DNA from: Asterias amurensis
Lineage: Eukaryota; Echinodermata; Asteroidea; Forcipulatida; Asteriidae
Assembly (NCBI RefSeq): GCF_032118995.1
Contig: NC_092650.1
Coordinates: 186,001 to 250,000 of the forward strand
Direction of reading: 5' to 3'
Length of the DNA: 64,000 bases
Positions within the stretch are counted from its first letter, which is position 1; every line of letters starts with the position of its first letter. A program made the position numbers and the translations under genes. Positions 13,394 to 25,800 of this stretch are shown piece by piece. The notes under the pieces are model-generated. The model worked only from the letters and a program-made list of their open reading frames with translations. It was not told where the DNA came from and did no database searches.

Positions 13394-16300
13394 ATGGCAG
13401 TCAAAATGAACGAAGTCGTCTACTTCCTGACATCAGCAACAACTCTCCTTCCTTTGATGTTCCTCTACATGACCTTGCAGATGAGCGTCTCCCAGGAATG
13501 TAAGTTGACTGATTTATGATATAATCTGTCATTAAACAAATAGCAGCATGCTGGGCAAGAAACATATTTGGTATGCTGGATGATGGGGACAAAGTGTGGA
13601 GCAATAAGTGAGTTTCACTGTAGAGCAAGCTTGGATTGGATGATGCTACAGAGGCAAAGAGTGGAACTTTGTTGGAAATCTTGGGGAGGTTAGAGGGGAG
13701 CTGTATAGCACACAAAGATAATGTGTCTGTAGCGATGTGGTTATACACGTACCTGGAAATATTGTTTGCCGTTGTAGGCAGAGCCAGAATGGCTACACCA
13801 GTAGGGGTTTGGCGGACAAAGTTTGCCATGATTGGCAACTGCATGTTGGCTCAGGAGGATTGGGTGTGGTTTGCTGTAGTGGGTAGGGCAACTATGTACA
13901 TGCTGGTTTTAGGGATGGGTGGAAAAAGGGGTATCATAATCATTGTAATCTACTATCTCTCTTTACAGTTGGTGAAGTAAGACTAGTTGATAGGCAATAG
14001 TTTGCAGTGATTGAAAGCTGCATGCTAGTCTTTAGAGGGATAGGGGTATCATCAGACTCATTGTAATCTCCGTTCCCTCTTTACATAGTTGGTGAAGTAA
14101 GACTAGTTGATGGTGAGGAACCAACTCAGGGGCGTGTCGAGGTCTACAACGGAACCCTCTGGATGTCTATCTGTGGATTCCAATGGACATTAAAGCATGC
14201 CAAAGTAATCTGTCGTCAGCTCTCCATGCCCCTCGCAACAGGAGCCACCAACGGAGGGCGCTTCAAACCTGGGACTGGGATGATCCTGGCTGATAATCTG
14301 GACTGCACAGGCTTCGAGACCAATATATTTGATTGCCCTTATGAGCCGAGTGATCTGAGGTGTGATCACAGCATTGATGCTGGGGTGATTTGTGGTGTTT
14401 GGTCGCATGGTAAGTGGGTCAAATTATATGATGTTGGAGTGATTTGTGGTGTTTGGTCCCATGGTAAGTGGGTCAAATTATACGCTCGGGAAGGATCCTG
14501 CCATTTGAAAGCAAAGCTATTTTCAAATAAAACAATAGAATTAGCTGTTCTAAACTGCTTAGCAACCAACAAGACCTATAGTTAAACTCAAAAAAAGAAG
14601 AGATATTTGCATGACATTTCTTCTCAAGCAGAGCCTTTCTCTGCTAGATGAGAACAATACAGGAGACACAAAGGTATATAAGTGTAACAGGAATATATAT
14701 AATGAATAGGGTAGATGGCCTTAGCTTTCGATCCAATCCGGACCTTCTTCAGAGGCATAAAACAAGAGAGAGTGTAACAGGAATATATATATATAGAGAG
14801 AGAGTCAGAAAGCAAACAGCAATAAGCATGGGGGTCAACAATGAATCGGGAGAAAGGGGGGTTGGGGCTGGAGGGAAGGGGTTTTACCACAAAAAGAGGG
14901 CAAGATCAAAGGTGGGAATAGAGAGAAAAGGTAATTAGTGAATGAATGTCAATCTTTTGTTTCTGCAGCAAAAGAGTTTGATGTTCGCTTAACGGGTACA
15001 CTAAGCATGCTGGAAGGCAGAGTGGAAGTGTTCTACAGGGACCAGTGGGGCACTGTCTGTAATTCAAACACAGGATTTGAGAACAATGTGTTGTGGGACA
15101 AATACTGGGACCTTAAGGATGCCCAGGTGGTGTGTCGTCAGCTTGGCTACCTGACGGCCCAACAATCCTACAGAGAAGATTTACTGATGACAGAGACGTC
15201 GTTGCCAGTAGCTGTTACAAATCAACGCTGTACAGGGATAGAAGTCAATCTAAGAGAATGCAATGCGGATTGGGAAGTTTTGTTCTGTCCACGCTACCAG
15301 GAAGCACAAGTTGTATGTGACCCCCGTCATAGAGTAGAAAGTAAGTATGAGCAGTCAATGTTAGGTTTGGTTGATTTAACGCAGGTCTGGACATTTTGTA
15401 ATACATGGTTTTTTACCATTCCTGAACCACATCATGTGTATTTGGAAGATACGAGCACAGCATTATCAACAAATCAAATACAAGGATTTTGAGGATCCTG
15501 CTGCGAGCAAAACATCGTTTCTAACCCTTTGGTAGCGAGAAAAATAAAATCTCTAGCAAACGTTGACCTTCACAACCTTAAGAATATTTGTCTGATTTGA
15601 TTGCCAGTAGACAACATGTATTAAGGTGTGAATTGAATGTTTGCATTTATCAGCTGGAACTTCAATAAAATACAAAGAGGATTTTACATTCATCTGTTCA
15701 AATATGTATTTTAAAACTCTACCTGATGAATTTCTACAGGTTTTGATGTTCGCTTAGTTGGAGGTCATCATCCTAACCAAGGTTTTGCAGAAGTCCTCTA
15801 TGAGGGAGATTGGAAATCAATTTGTAGCAGAGAGTGGGACTTGGATGATGCTGACGTCATCTGTAAGCAGCTTGGATATCCCTATGCTGTCTATGCTCTT
15901 GTTGACAATCAAGAACTATCGGCGTGGACGATGAATAAGTCAGACACATTTCTAGATAGAGTTGAATGTACTGGAAACGAGACTAACCTAGCAGAGTGCC
16001 TTATGAGTTATACATCAACAGCCTTGTGTGGGACCACAGAGAAAGCTGGTATCGTTTGTATGAGTGACAAATATCCAAGTGAAGATCCACGTAAGTTAAA
16101 ATTTGGGGGGGGGGGTGGGTGTAGGGAATAAAATATCACATAGGTGGTTTTTGTTACTGTTTAACACTTTCAATAGTGTCAACCTTCAGTTTCTCAAATT
16201 ACTACGGAGGAAAAAGGTTTCATATTGTTCTTTGAAGTGAAAAGGCTCAAACTATTTGTTGATAATTGTTTTTCTTAAATCCAGGTGATAAAGAAGGTGT

Positions 16301-16622
16301 TGACCTCTCCATGATCCTCACAGTGGCACTCATTGTTTCAGCTGTCATCTTTCTCTTAATTGTCTTCTTATTCATCTTGGCTAAGTACAAGAAACACATC
16401 ACTCAAAAGCAGCTACTGTTATCACTCCCAGGAACACCACAGCAAGATCAGGTTCCCCTGACGCCCCGATCAGCAGCAGATGAAGAAGAGCCAGCAGATA
16501 ACCCACCTCCTTACGAGGAGACCCTTAGTGATTTAGGAGACAAACTGACTCCTCTACCTGTCTTCAAGGCTATAAAAAGGGGTTATGAGGATCCCAACCG
16601 AGCGAGTGGCACCGAAGTGTGA
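13394..16622 (+). CDS. Type I membrane receptor with three SRCR domains
   Basis: Coding exons: 13394-13499, 14089-14409, 14969-15340, 15740-16090, 16285-16622 (1488 nt, 495 residues), all joined in phase 1. Residues 1-34 are a hydrophobic signal peptide. One SRCR domain per exon follows: 36-142, 143-266 and 267-383. Each has six cysteines (no cysteine after RLV-x(5-7) and QLG followed by Y or S-M), which is the group A cysteine set. A membrane helix spans 393-416. The cytoplasmic tail, 417-495, is rich in Pro, Glu and Asp, carries PPPY at 457-460 (the type of site WW domains bind) and ends in GTEV, a class I PDZ ligand. The three domains correspond to SRCR 6, 7 and 8 of the two large genes on the other strand. 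Family role: extracellular ligand or microbe binding, often in coelomocytes; the ligand is unknown. Duplicated splice sites flank exon 2. Confidence 0.92.
13932..14111 (+). repeat. 120-bp tandem duplication copying the exon 2 splice acceptor
   Basis: The acceptor plus the first 23 bases of exon 2 occurs twice, 120 bp apart (exon-like starts at 13969 and 14089). The upstream copy has the better pyrimidine tract and CAG, but reading from it meets an in-frame TAG at 13998-14000. The downstream copy, with TAG as acceptor, opens the full SRCR exon. Confidence 0.85.
14376..14483 (+). repeat. 54-bp tandem duplication copying the exon 2 splice donor
   Basis: The end of exon 2, its GTAAGT donor and the first intron bases are duplicated at exactly 54 bp (copies start at 14376 and 14430). 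Donors fall at 14410 and 14464. The interval is open and 18 codons long, so either donor leaves the same phase. Confidence 0.88.
14690..14815 (-). repeat. Dispersed repeat next to AT microsatellite (copy 2 of 3)
   Basis: It holds the reverse complement of the motif at 1818-1885, flanked by two copies of GTGTAACAGGAATATATAT. It lies in intron 2 of the three-SRCR gene. Confidence 0.6.
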
Positions 16623-16659
16623 TGTTAGGCTCATGTCATGTTAGCCTCTGTTCAAACTC

Positions 16660-16845
16660 TGGTAGACCTGCAATCGATTTCGTAAAAACTCTTTCTAACT
16701 TAAACTAATCTTAGGACTTGGGACAAGTCCCAACCCTGCACTGTAGCATGCAGACCTTAATATTAATCCTAAGTTAGGACGAGTTACTCGTCCTAACTCG
16801 AGATAAGACAAGTTCTAACTCTTTGTGAAATCGACCCCTGGTTTT
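16660..16845. mobile_element. MITE-like palindromic element in the 3' UTR of the three-SRCR gene
   Basis: Imperfect inverted ends (ATCGATTTCGTAAAAACTC on the left and the complement of AACTCTTTGTGAAATCGAC on the right) enclose smaller palindromes, including GAGTTACTC. It sits between the stop codon and the poly(A) signal. A partial second copy lies near 17465-17510. Confidence 0.6.
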
Positions 16846-16863
16846 ACATTTAGTTTTCTGGTA

Positions 16864-16869
16864 AATAAA
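16864..16869 (+). terminator. Poly(A) signal of the three-SRCR gene
   Basis: A canonical AATAAA lies 242 bp after the TGA, and GT-rich sequence (AAAAGTTGTTCTGAGTGG) follows within 30 bp. Confidence 0.6.
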
Positions 16870-18664
16870 TGTCCAACACAAAAGTTGTTCTGAGTGGCCA
16901 TCTTTTATTGAATAAAAGCCTCAATATACACATTTAAGTAATGCCAACTAATTCTGAAGTCAACAACTACATTTTTAAAGGCTCAAAATTTGCAGTGATT
17001 GGTGACTGTTCAGTTTAAAAGAAAATGGTTTTCCAGTTAAAATGTCATAAAATGTAAGTTACTTCGACTGGTACCCTGTTTGTTCATACGTAAAATGCTG
17101 CTGATGAGCAGAAATTGTAAAGCAATACTTGCTGTAAAATCCTCCCTCTGAAATTGAGCCCAAGTGCCAACCCCCAACTCCTTGAACCTTGCGTTAATCT
17201 ATTGCTACTGTTACTCACACACAGATTTTGACAAATGTTTTACAATTCACCACTTAAAAATACATAAACATTTTACACATCTTTGTTTTTCTTCATGCAT
17301 TTAAAAAATAACATTTGTTTGTGAAAGGCAAGACCCAACTGACCATCTTGGATGAAACAATTCAATTCAATAGCTGGAGTTAAAGGCACTGAGGTGGATT
17401 TGACAAAGAGTTATGAGTAGTTTGATCTCATCATCCTAACATAAGAATAGCATTACGTCTTTAATGTATCCTCTTAACTCTTTGTGAAAATTGACCCCTG
17501 GACATGTTTGCAAAGACCAATTGTCTCACTTACATGTATACCAACATAAGCATCAAATAACAAATCTGTGAAAATTAGGCTCAATTGGTCATCGAAAGTG
17601 CAAACAAATAGTGGAAAAAAAACCATTAACATATTGTATTCAATACACATGCCCACTGTCTTTAAAACAGATTTTGGCAAATACGTTTTACAATTTACCA
17701 CTTACAAATGAGTTAATAATTTACATATCTTTTCTTGCATGCATTTTATATTTTAAAAATTATGTGAAAGGCAAGATCCAATTAAAGTATGATGCAGTAG
17801 TTAACAATAACTCCCAATTCACAAACCTCTGTAATATGTACAGACAGATACAAACATCACCTTAGAAAAACTCTACCAATCGACAAGATAACTTGCATAC
17901 TTTTTATTTCATAGAACACGATACGCTTACAAGTAAGGGTGTAGATAGTTAGGAAACATAACCCTTCTGAAAGGTGTATACTCCAAGATGCAACAAAATC
18001 TCCAATTTAAGTTGTGCAAATAGTGAATTCAAGTGAAGTAACCCATTTGTATTTATTGGTAATCGATGCCACTTAATTGACCAAGGTTGAGACCCTTATC
18101 ATTACCAACTATAGCCAAAATTCCATTGCAATTGGACACAGTTAGTGGCTTCTACAGTTAACCACTTACAGTGAAGCACTTTGGGCAGGCAAACTCACAC
18201 AAGGGGATATATACACCAAGCTGGCAACAGCCAATCTCTCTCATACAAACATTATAAATTGCACAAACCCAGAAATTGTGATTCAGTAGCTAGATGACAA
18301 TACTGATTCTAATCATTGTGAAGTTAGGGTAAGCTTTAGAGGATTTGAACCACCAACCTTGTGAATGTACGTCCATGGTATAGATAAAAGCACCATAACA
18401 AATAGTGGTATGGTTTGTTTAAAAGTTGTTATTGTTTTCAATAATTTTGAAGAATTTGATGAGACCGATCTCACAAATCTACTTAATGGTCAATTTGAAA
18501 AAGAAAAAAAAAATAATTATTACTTTGTCATAGAAAGGTAAAAGAGTATGTAGCGATTACATATAACTGAGTAAAAACTATGAAAAATTCTTTCATATTG
18601 TAAAAATGTAGCACTTTGACAGTAGACAAATCTGTGCATAACAGAACAGAGACATAATGTAATA

Positions 18665-18957
18665 ATTTGGCAGGCTAATCATCCTTCCTCGCAGCTAAGA
18701 GCTGAATTGCAAAAGGCTCAGCTGCAATGTGTTCTAGAAGCAGGCATGCAAGGGCGCCTTTGGCTGCCAGCCACATCAACCCATTATGACCACGGAGCAC
18801 AGCCAGAGATTGAAAGTGTTTCTGGAAAACCCTTGTGACACAGCAGAGAACCAACGCACAACTCAACTCACATTATGGCCCTGGCTGGGTATCGAACCAG
18901 GGTCACCTTGGTGACAGGCGAGCGCTTTACGCACAAGCCAACCATGCCACCCTGTAC
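18665..18957 (-). repeat. SINE with tRNA-Asp-like head
   Basis: On the minus strand a tRNA-like segment contains CGCCTGTCACC (an Asp-type anticodon loop) and the B box GGTTCGATACCC. A body runs leftward from it. It is too diverged in its stems to be a working tRNA. Confidence 0.6.
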
Positions 18958-19024
18958 ATGTATATATGTCACAGGTATACTAGGAATTACACAATACATG
19001 ATTCAGTTCATATGATTCAATCCA

Positions 19025-19132
19025 AATATCTTCTATCAATGTCTATGGCAGTCCACAAACAAAATATATCAAGTTATAAATATCTTCTATCAATGTCTAT
19101 GGCAGTCCACAAACAAAATATATCAAGTTATA
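19025..19132. repeat. 54-bp direct tandem duplication
   Basis: Two essentially identical 54-bp units containing CTATGGCAGTCCACAAAC lie back to back. Confidence 0.9.
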
Positions 19133-19301
19133 CTTTCCAAAAAGAAAAACTCCCAAAACAACCCAGATTGGACTCATTCAAAAGTAGGTGACAAATGAGA
19201 ACTGTCACATTTGTTTCTGTGCCAATACACATAGAATCTATACAAGTTGCATGCATGATGCAATGTGTGATGTGCATGGAACTAAACCCTTTATGGTAAT
19301 T

Positions 19302-19460
19302 GTATGTGTACTGCACAGTCATGATATACACGTACATGCATGGGCTTTTTGTGTATGTGTACTGCACAGTCATGATATACACGTACATGCATGGGCTTTT
19401 TGTGTATGTGTACTGCACAGTCATGATATACACGTACATGCATGGGCTTTTTGTGTATTT
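19302..19460. repeat. 51-bp tandem triplication
   Basis: Three identical 51-bp units contain CTGCACAGTCATGATATACA (at 19311, 19362 and 19413). Because 51 is a multiple of three, they stay open in several frames on both strands, but nothing indicates coding. They probably lie in the 3' UTR or downstream flank of the minus-strand receptor. Confidence 0.9.
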
Positions 19461-19897
19461 ATTTGTAGTGATCACTCCCATAAACAGACTTGTCAAACCA
19501 TTTTATAAACTTGAAAATATTATTGCTTTTAGATTTTGCACTAAGACCCTTGTTTATGGGAACATATGAGGAAAGTTTGCCTCACTCAGAGGACTTCAGT
19601 TTCACTCGATCAACCACCGCTGTTTTAAACCCTGACGTCAGTGCATGTGATATGAAGAACACTTTCTGATGTGCCCTTTGATTCTGAGCAGCATAAACAT
19701 CAATCAAAACAAATTTCAAAACAAATTTCTGAGAGATTTTTTGTTGCTGCTTAAACTCTGAAAAGTGGCAAACCACTTCTTCGGAAATAAATCTTTACTC
19801 ACCGGGTATTTTGCATTAAAGTAAAATCAGCTGCTTATCATCGACAGCACAAACGGCGCCCTCTATAGACAGTGCACATCCCAGCTATCGGCAGAGA

Positions 19898-22800
19898 CTA
19901 CACCGCTGTTTGTGAGGACTCTACAGGCAGATTTTCCTCATCATGCTTGGGTGGCAGGTCCTTCAATGAGAAAGAGAGAGAAATTTTAATTAGGACTGCT
20001 TTCATATATAAACCACTTCACGACGGTCGGATTATGCGCCTATTCGCCAAATATTGGACTGGCTTAGCCTGAACATCATCTGATGTCACACTTCAATGCC
20101 TGCATACAGTTGTTGTAATGGTTGAAAAATAGCACTGCATTTTACTTTATCAGTGTGTAATAGAATCAAAATTATTGAACGCTAAATCAGTTCATGAGTG
20201 CACTTGATGCAAAATTGCTTTAGCGAAGGTGTGTTATTTTAAGCAGAAATCTAACAAATTATGCCTGAGACAATTATCTCTTCTGTGGATCAATGACAAA
20301 TCTTGACAAATCACAGGTATGAAGGAGTCTTAATCCCTTTTTTCAGATGACAATGATTTAGCTAGGGTCCCAAGCTAATTTTTTAGAAGTTTTAAACAAC
20401 GAACCTTGTGTGAAAGGAAAACAATGTTTAATCTGTTTCTAGAGTACTGCAAATTTGAGATTTCACTGAGACAATCCAAACATTGTTGTTTCACACAAAG
20501 TACAATTTGTAAAGTTTCACAACCATGCTAAAATTAAACAAGGGACCCCTGCTAAAATATTATTATTATTTATTTGACCTCAACAATACAAGTACGTCAG
20601 AAAGCACATCAAAAATTAAACGAAAAGCAACGAACCACACAAAAAAAATAACGAATACAATAAATAAACCAGCAAAAAGCACACAATATATATATAAAAC
20701 AAAATATATATATATAAAAATAAAAACCCAGAACAGAACATGACAGGAGGGCAACTAGATGAGCAAAAAAAAAGGAACGAATTTAAGAGGAGCATGCAGG
20801 CATGGGGAGTAAATCAACTGAGGGAAACAACTGGACAGACCAACAAAGAACGACTTATGTGGGTCAGGAACAACAAAAGTAAACTTGATTACTGTTGCTC
20901 GGAAGCATGTTGTCCCACACAAATTGCTGTTGAGATTAATAAGTGTAGTGTGCATGCTTACCTCACTCACCTTTACCGATTGGTATTGGTTAGCCCCACC
21001 TGAAGCACCGGCATCTCCACTTACAGGGGTGCTAGTTTTGCACTTAGCGAGCCATTTCAAACATAACCAGCATAAAGAACAAATCACTGAGATCCCAAGG
21101 AGAACTCCTGTTATGATGTTACGAATCTGGTAGCTCTCCAATCCTTTATCTGTGGGATTCATTTGAATAAATAGAAAAGTGGTGTTATCTTTTTAATCAA
21201 GTTGGTCTCAAGAAAAATATGTAAAGGAGAGGGGACAGTGAAGGAAATGTTAAGACTCCAAGGTAAGACTCCAAAGCCTACCTACTGATAAGGTAGGGAC
21301 TTCAAGTAGGGTTTGGCTGTAACACCATTAACTACTTCATATTGGATGCCAATACATGCCGCATTTAACCCTTTGCATGCTATAACATTCACTACACACA
21401 CTTTCTTTTAAAGAAATTTGGACCAAGTTTTTTGCTCTTCCTTTCCTAGTTTTTAGGTTCTGTATTTACCCTCTGGAGGTTCGATTCTTATCCTTGGATC
21501 GATGCTCGGGTATTCTTCAGATTCACAGATCACGCTGACAGCATCATCGTTGAAACACCGACTGTACCTAGGCACTCCATAGTAACAGTCACTCAGGTTC
21601 TTCTCTGATCCATGACAACCGACGTTGTAGAATAGGACCACTCCCTCGCTGGATTCATATAATTCTTTAGTGTCATAACGGTCTAGGGTGAGAAAGACAT
21701 CCCCGAATCCAAGCTGTCGGCAGATTACCTGAGCATCGATGTCATCCCAGCCTTCATCGCAGATTGTACCCCATTGTCCGTTATACTCTACCTCCACAAT
21801 GCCCTGGTTAGGGTGTGGCCCGTTGGTTAAGCGCACCTGTAGGGCTGAAAGGTCAAACAAGGTCAATCCAACTACATCCGGCCTTCATCACAGATTGTAC
21901 CCCATTGTCCGTTATACTCTACTTCCACAATGCCCTGGTTAGGGTGTGGCCCGTTGGTTAAGCGCACCTGTAGGGCTGAAAGGTCAAACAAGGTCAATCC
22001 AACTACATCCGGCCTTCATCACAGATTGTACCCCATTGTCCGTTATACTCTACTTCCACACTGCCCTGGTTAGGGTGTGGCCCGTTGGTTAAGCGCACCT
22101 GTAGGGCTGAAAGGTCAAACAAGGTCAATCCAACTACATCCGGCCTTCATCACAGATTGTACCCCATTGTCCGTTATACTCTACTTCCACACTGCCCTGG
22201 TAAGGGTGTGGCCCGTTGGTCAAGCGCACCTGTAGGGCTGAAAGGTCAAACAAGGTCAATCCAACTACATCCCAGCCTTCATCACAGATTGTACCCCATT
22301 GTCCGTTATACTCTACTTCCACAATGCCCTGGTTAGGGTGTGGCCCGTTGGTTAAGCGCACCTGTAGGGCTGAAAGGTCAAACAAGGTCAATCCAACTAC
22401 ATCCCAGCCTTTATCACAGATTATACCCCATTGTTGTTATGACCTGAGCTACCGTGGCGCTCTGAAGGCTTTTTCAAACCAATATCAACCTCTACCCTCA
22501 CCGGTACCCATTTATGGAGAGAAGCAATTAAAGTAAAGCATATTGCTCAAGGACACGAAGTGTCATGACGGGGGATTTACACAAACACTTTGATGAATTA
22601 ACCTTGATGCTCTAAACCACTGGGCCATGACACCCTGTCAACTATATCAGTTACTTACAGTCTACTCGTGGCCTGGTGTCGCATCCAGAACGTACAACAT
22701 TGGTGTAGCTACAATATCTGACTGGTACATCAGAGACTCCACACCCTAAGAGGCTGTCCTCAGTTCCAGAACATCTTCGGTTATCTTCCCAGTAGGAAGA

Positions 22801-25800
22801 TGTTCGAGTACGGCTAAAGCGTTCTACTATATATTCAGAGTTGCCCGTCAGATAGCCCATCTGACGGCATGTAACATGCTCTTTTTGGTCGTTCCAACTC
22901 TCACTGCAAAGAATTTTCCACTGTGTGCCATTGTAAATCTCAATGTGTCCAATACTGGCTACTCGGGTACCGATTAACCTCACGTCCCCTTCTTTAGCTG
23001 CAGATTCAATCAAAACAAATGTATATATATTTATAATACTCAAGAGCTGAAATGCCAATACATGAATCCCCATCCACCTTAGCATTGACTCAAAGTACTT
23101 GTTAGCATAAAAACTTACTTGGTAATGAGCAATGGAGAGTTGTTGATAGTACAAGAGGGAATTTCTCACTCGCATATTAAAAGACTCTACGCCTCATGCC
23201 TTTTTTAGCATCTGAAAGCACACACATTTGTGCAACAGCAAGGGTGTTTTTATTTCATTATTCTTTTGCATTTTTGATGACCAATTGAGTCCGAATTTTC
23301 ACAGATTTGTTCTTTATATGCATTTGTTGGGATACACCAAGTAAGAATACTAGTCTTTGATAATTACCAAATGTGTCCACAGTGCCTTTAAGCCTATTTA
23401 TGATTTACCATCTTTCCATATACCACACTGTAATCCAGCATCGCCAGTTTCACATGGTGTGTCATTTGGTTCTGTTGACAGACAGTCAACAAGTTTTCAC
23501 CAACATTCAAGCCCTGTGTTACTCTAATAAATCAGAATGTTTTCCTGTGTATTTACCATCTTTCCATATACCACACTGTAATCCAGCATCGCCAGTTTCA
23601 CATGGTGTCATTTGGTTCTGTTGACAGACAGTCAACAAGTTTTCACCAACATTCAAGACCTGTGTTACTCTAATAAATCAGAATGTTGTCCTGTATATTT
23701 ACCATCTTTCCATATACCACACTGTAATCCAGCATCGCCAGTTTCACATGGTGTGTCATTTGGTTCTGTTGACAGACAGTCAACAAGTTTTCACCAACAT
23801 TCAAGCCCTGTGTTACTCTAATAAATCAGAATGTTGTCCTGTATATTTACCATCTTTCCATATACCACACTGTAATCCAGCATCGCCTGTTTCACATGGT
23901 GTGTCATTTGGTTCTGTTGACAGACAGTCAACAAGTTTTCACCGACATTCAAGCCCCGTGTTACTCTAATAAATCAGAATGTTTTCCTGTGTATTTACCA
24001 TCTTTCCATATACCACATTGTAATCCAGCATCGCCAGTTTCACACGGTGTGTCATTTGGTTCTGTCGACAGACAATCAATGAGTTTTCTCTCCTCTCCTG
24101 AGCAATTAAGCTTCTTTGGTAAGAATGCCCTTTCATTGTTAACCCCAAACACCCCTCCCTTTAACAGTTCTGTTGGAGTCGGCATGCCAAGCTGGTAGCA
24201 AACTGTCTTAGCTTTCTCTAAACTCCAGTTGTCAGCACAAACTCTCCACCATATATTGTCATGGAAGACTTCTATCCGCCCTTCTGTTGGTTCTGTACCA
24301 TTTAACAGTCGAATATTCCCTTGATAACCTTTACAAAATAAAACAAGCATTTAGTTTCAAAATTTACACAAGCAGACAATTTTAGACACGAGAGAATGAA
24401 ATTGGAATGAAAACATTAACTTTCGAAATGCATAAGGCTGCAAGTTTTTTTGTTTTCTTTTTCAACTTGTTTTTTATTTATGAGGAATCGCCTACATCAC
24501 AAGGACACAATTGCCACTTAAAGATGCGGGCTACAATTAACTGATTTGGGCTATTGACCCAAATCAACTGCCACCAGGGGCACATAGCCCCCTACTCCTG
24601 GGGCATGAACCAGGGTTATCCCCTTCACAGTCAATAAGGATGTAGGCATGGGTATCATCCACTAGGAGCCACCTACTCCTGGGGCATGAACCAGGGTTAT
24701 CCCCTTCACAGTCAATAAGGATGTAGGCATGGGTATCATCCACTAGGAGCCACCTACTCCTGGGGCATGAACCAGGGTTATCCCCTGCCACAGTCAATAA
24801 GGATGTAGGCATGGGTATCATCCACTAGGAGCCTGGTTGGTAGAGGGGAATAGAGAATTGAAATTAGAAAAAAAATATCATCATACAGAGTAAATACTTG
24901 TAAAAGTAGTAATTTCAACAATAATCTGTGAATTGGGTGAGACGCAACGTTACCTCGTTCTGTTCCACTACAGACAACGTCTACCACCGTTTCACGACTA
25001 CAAAGAGGTGATGAATCAGCATCGCTAATCACTTGGCACTGGCTTAAATCCACTCTTATGTCTTCATCCGGGCATTTGACAATTGGACCGCTACTTAAAC
25101 CATACCTCATTGTACTTATGGAGGTAGCAGGACGATAATTCAGAGTTCGGCAGACTACTTCTGCCTCCCGGAAGTCCCAATTTTCCTCACAGATGCTCGC
25201 CCAACCGATGACGTCTGATTTATAGATTTCCACTCGGCCTTCATAGGGGTTTGGACCGCCCACAAGTCGCAAGTCATCTAAGAATTACGGACAAAGTGCA
25301 TCATTGTTTTTTGGAAGAGTTTTAACAGGTTTTTAAAAATTATATCAGAGTAGTGTAGTTTTTGAGAAAGAGGTAATCAAAATTTCTCACTAAAATAATT
25401 GAATCTGAGAAAGACTTCATGTCTGAAGCCTTTCTCAGGCATCTGAAAGGACACAAATTTGTGCAACAAGGATGTTTTTTCTTTCAGTATTTTCTTGCAA
25501 CTTCGATGACCAAGTTGAGTCCACGTTTTTACAGGTTCATTGTTTTTATGCATATGTTGAGATACACCAAGTGAGAAGACTGGTCTTCGACAATTACCAA
25601 AAGTGTCCAGTGTCTTTACACAAAATAACTAAGTTAATAAATACTCACTAGCAAAAGGGCCATATGATGATCGAATATTGACTTGTGGGAGATTTGAACA
25701 GACCACACCGGCATCGTCTTCACTGCTACACTTTCCAGTACCCACGACATGATAACAATCGAGCACGCTCTCTTCATTCCCATTGCAGTTTAAATACTCC

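Larger units (their letters stand above)
16870..19897. other. Intergenic region between convergent SRCR genes
   Basis: No coding exon is supported. It contains a partial MITE copy near 17465, a SINE at 18665-18957 and two small tandem repeats at 19025-19132 and 19302-19460. The right part is probably the 3' UTR of the minus-strand receptor, whose stop codon is at 19898-19900. Confidence 0.5.

Noticed and set aside
18880..18957. Functional tRNA-Asp gene on the minus strand
   Set aside because: The anticodon loop and B box are recognisable, but stems are not fully paired and SINE body sequence follows.
21739..22536. Plus-strand open frames across the exon 9 array
   Set aside because: They are antisense shadows of the duplicated SRCR exon start.
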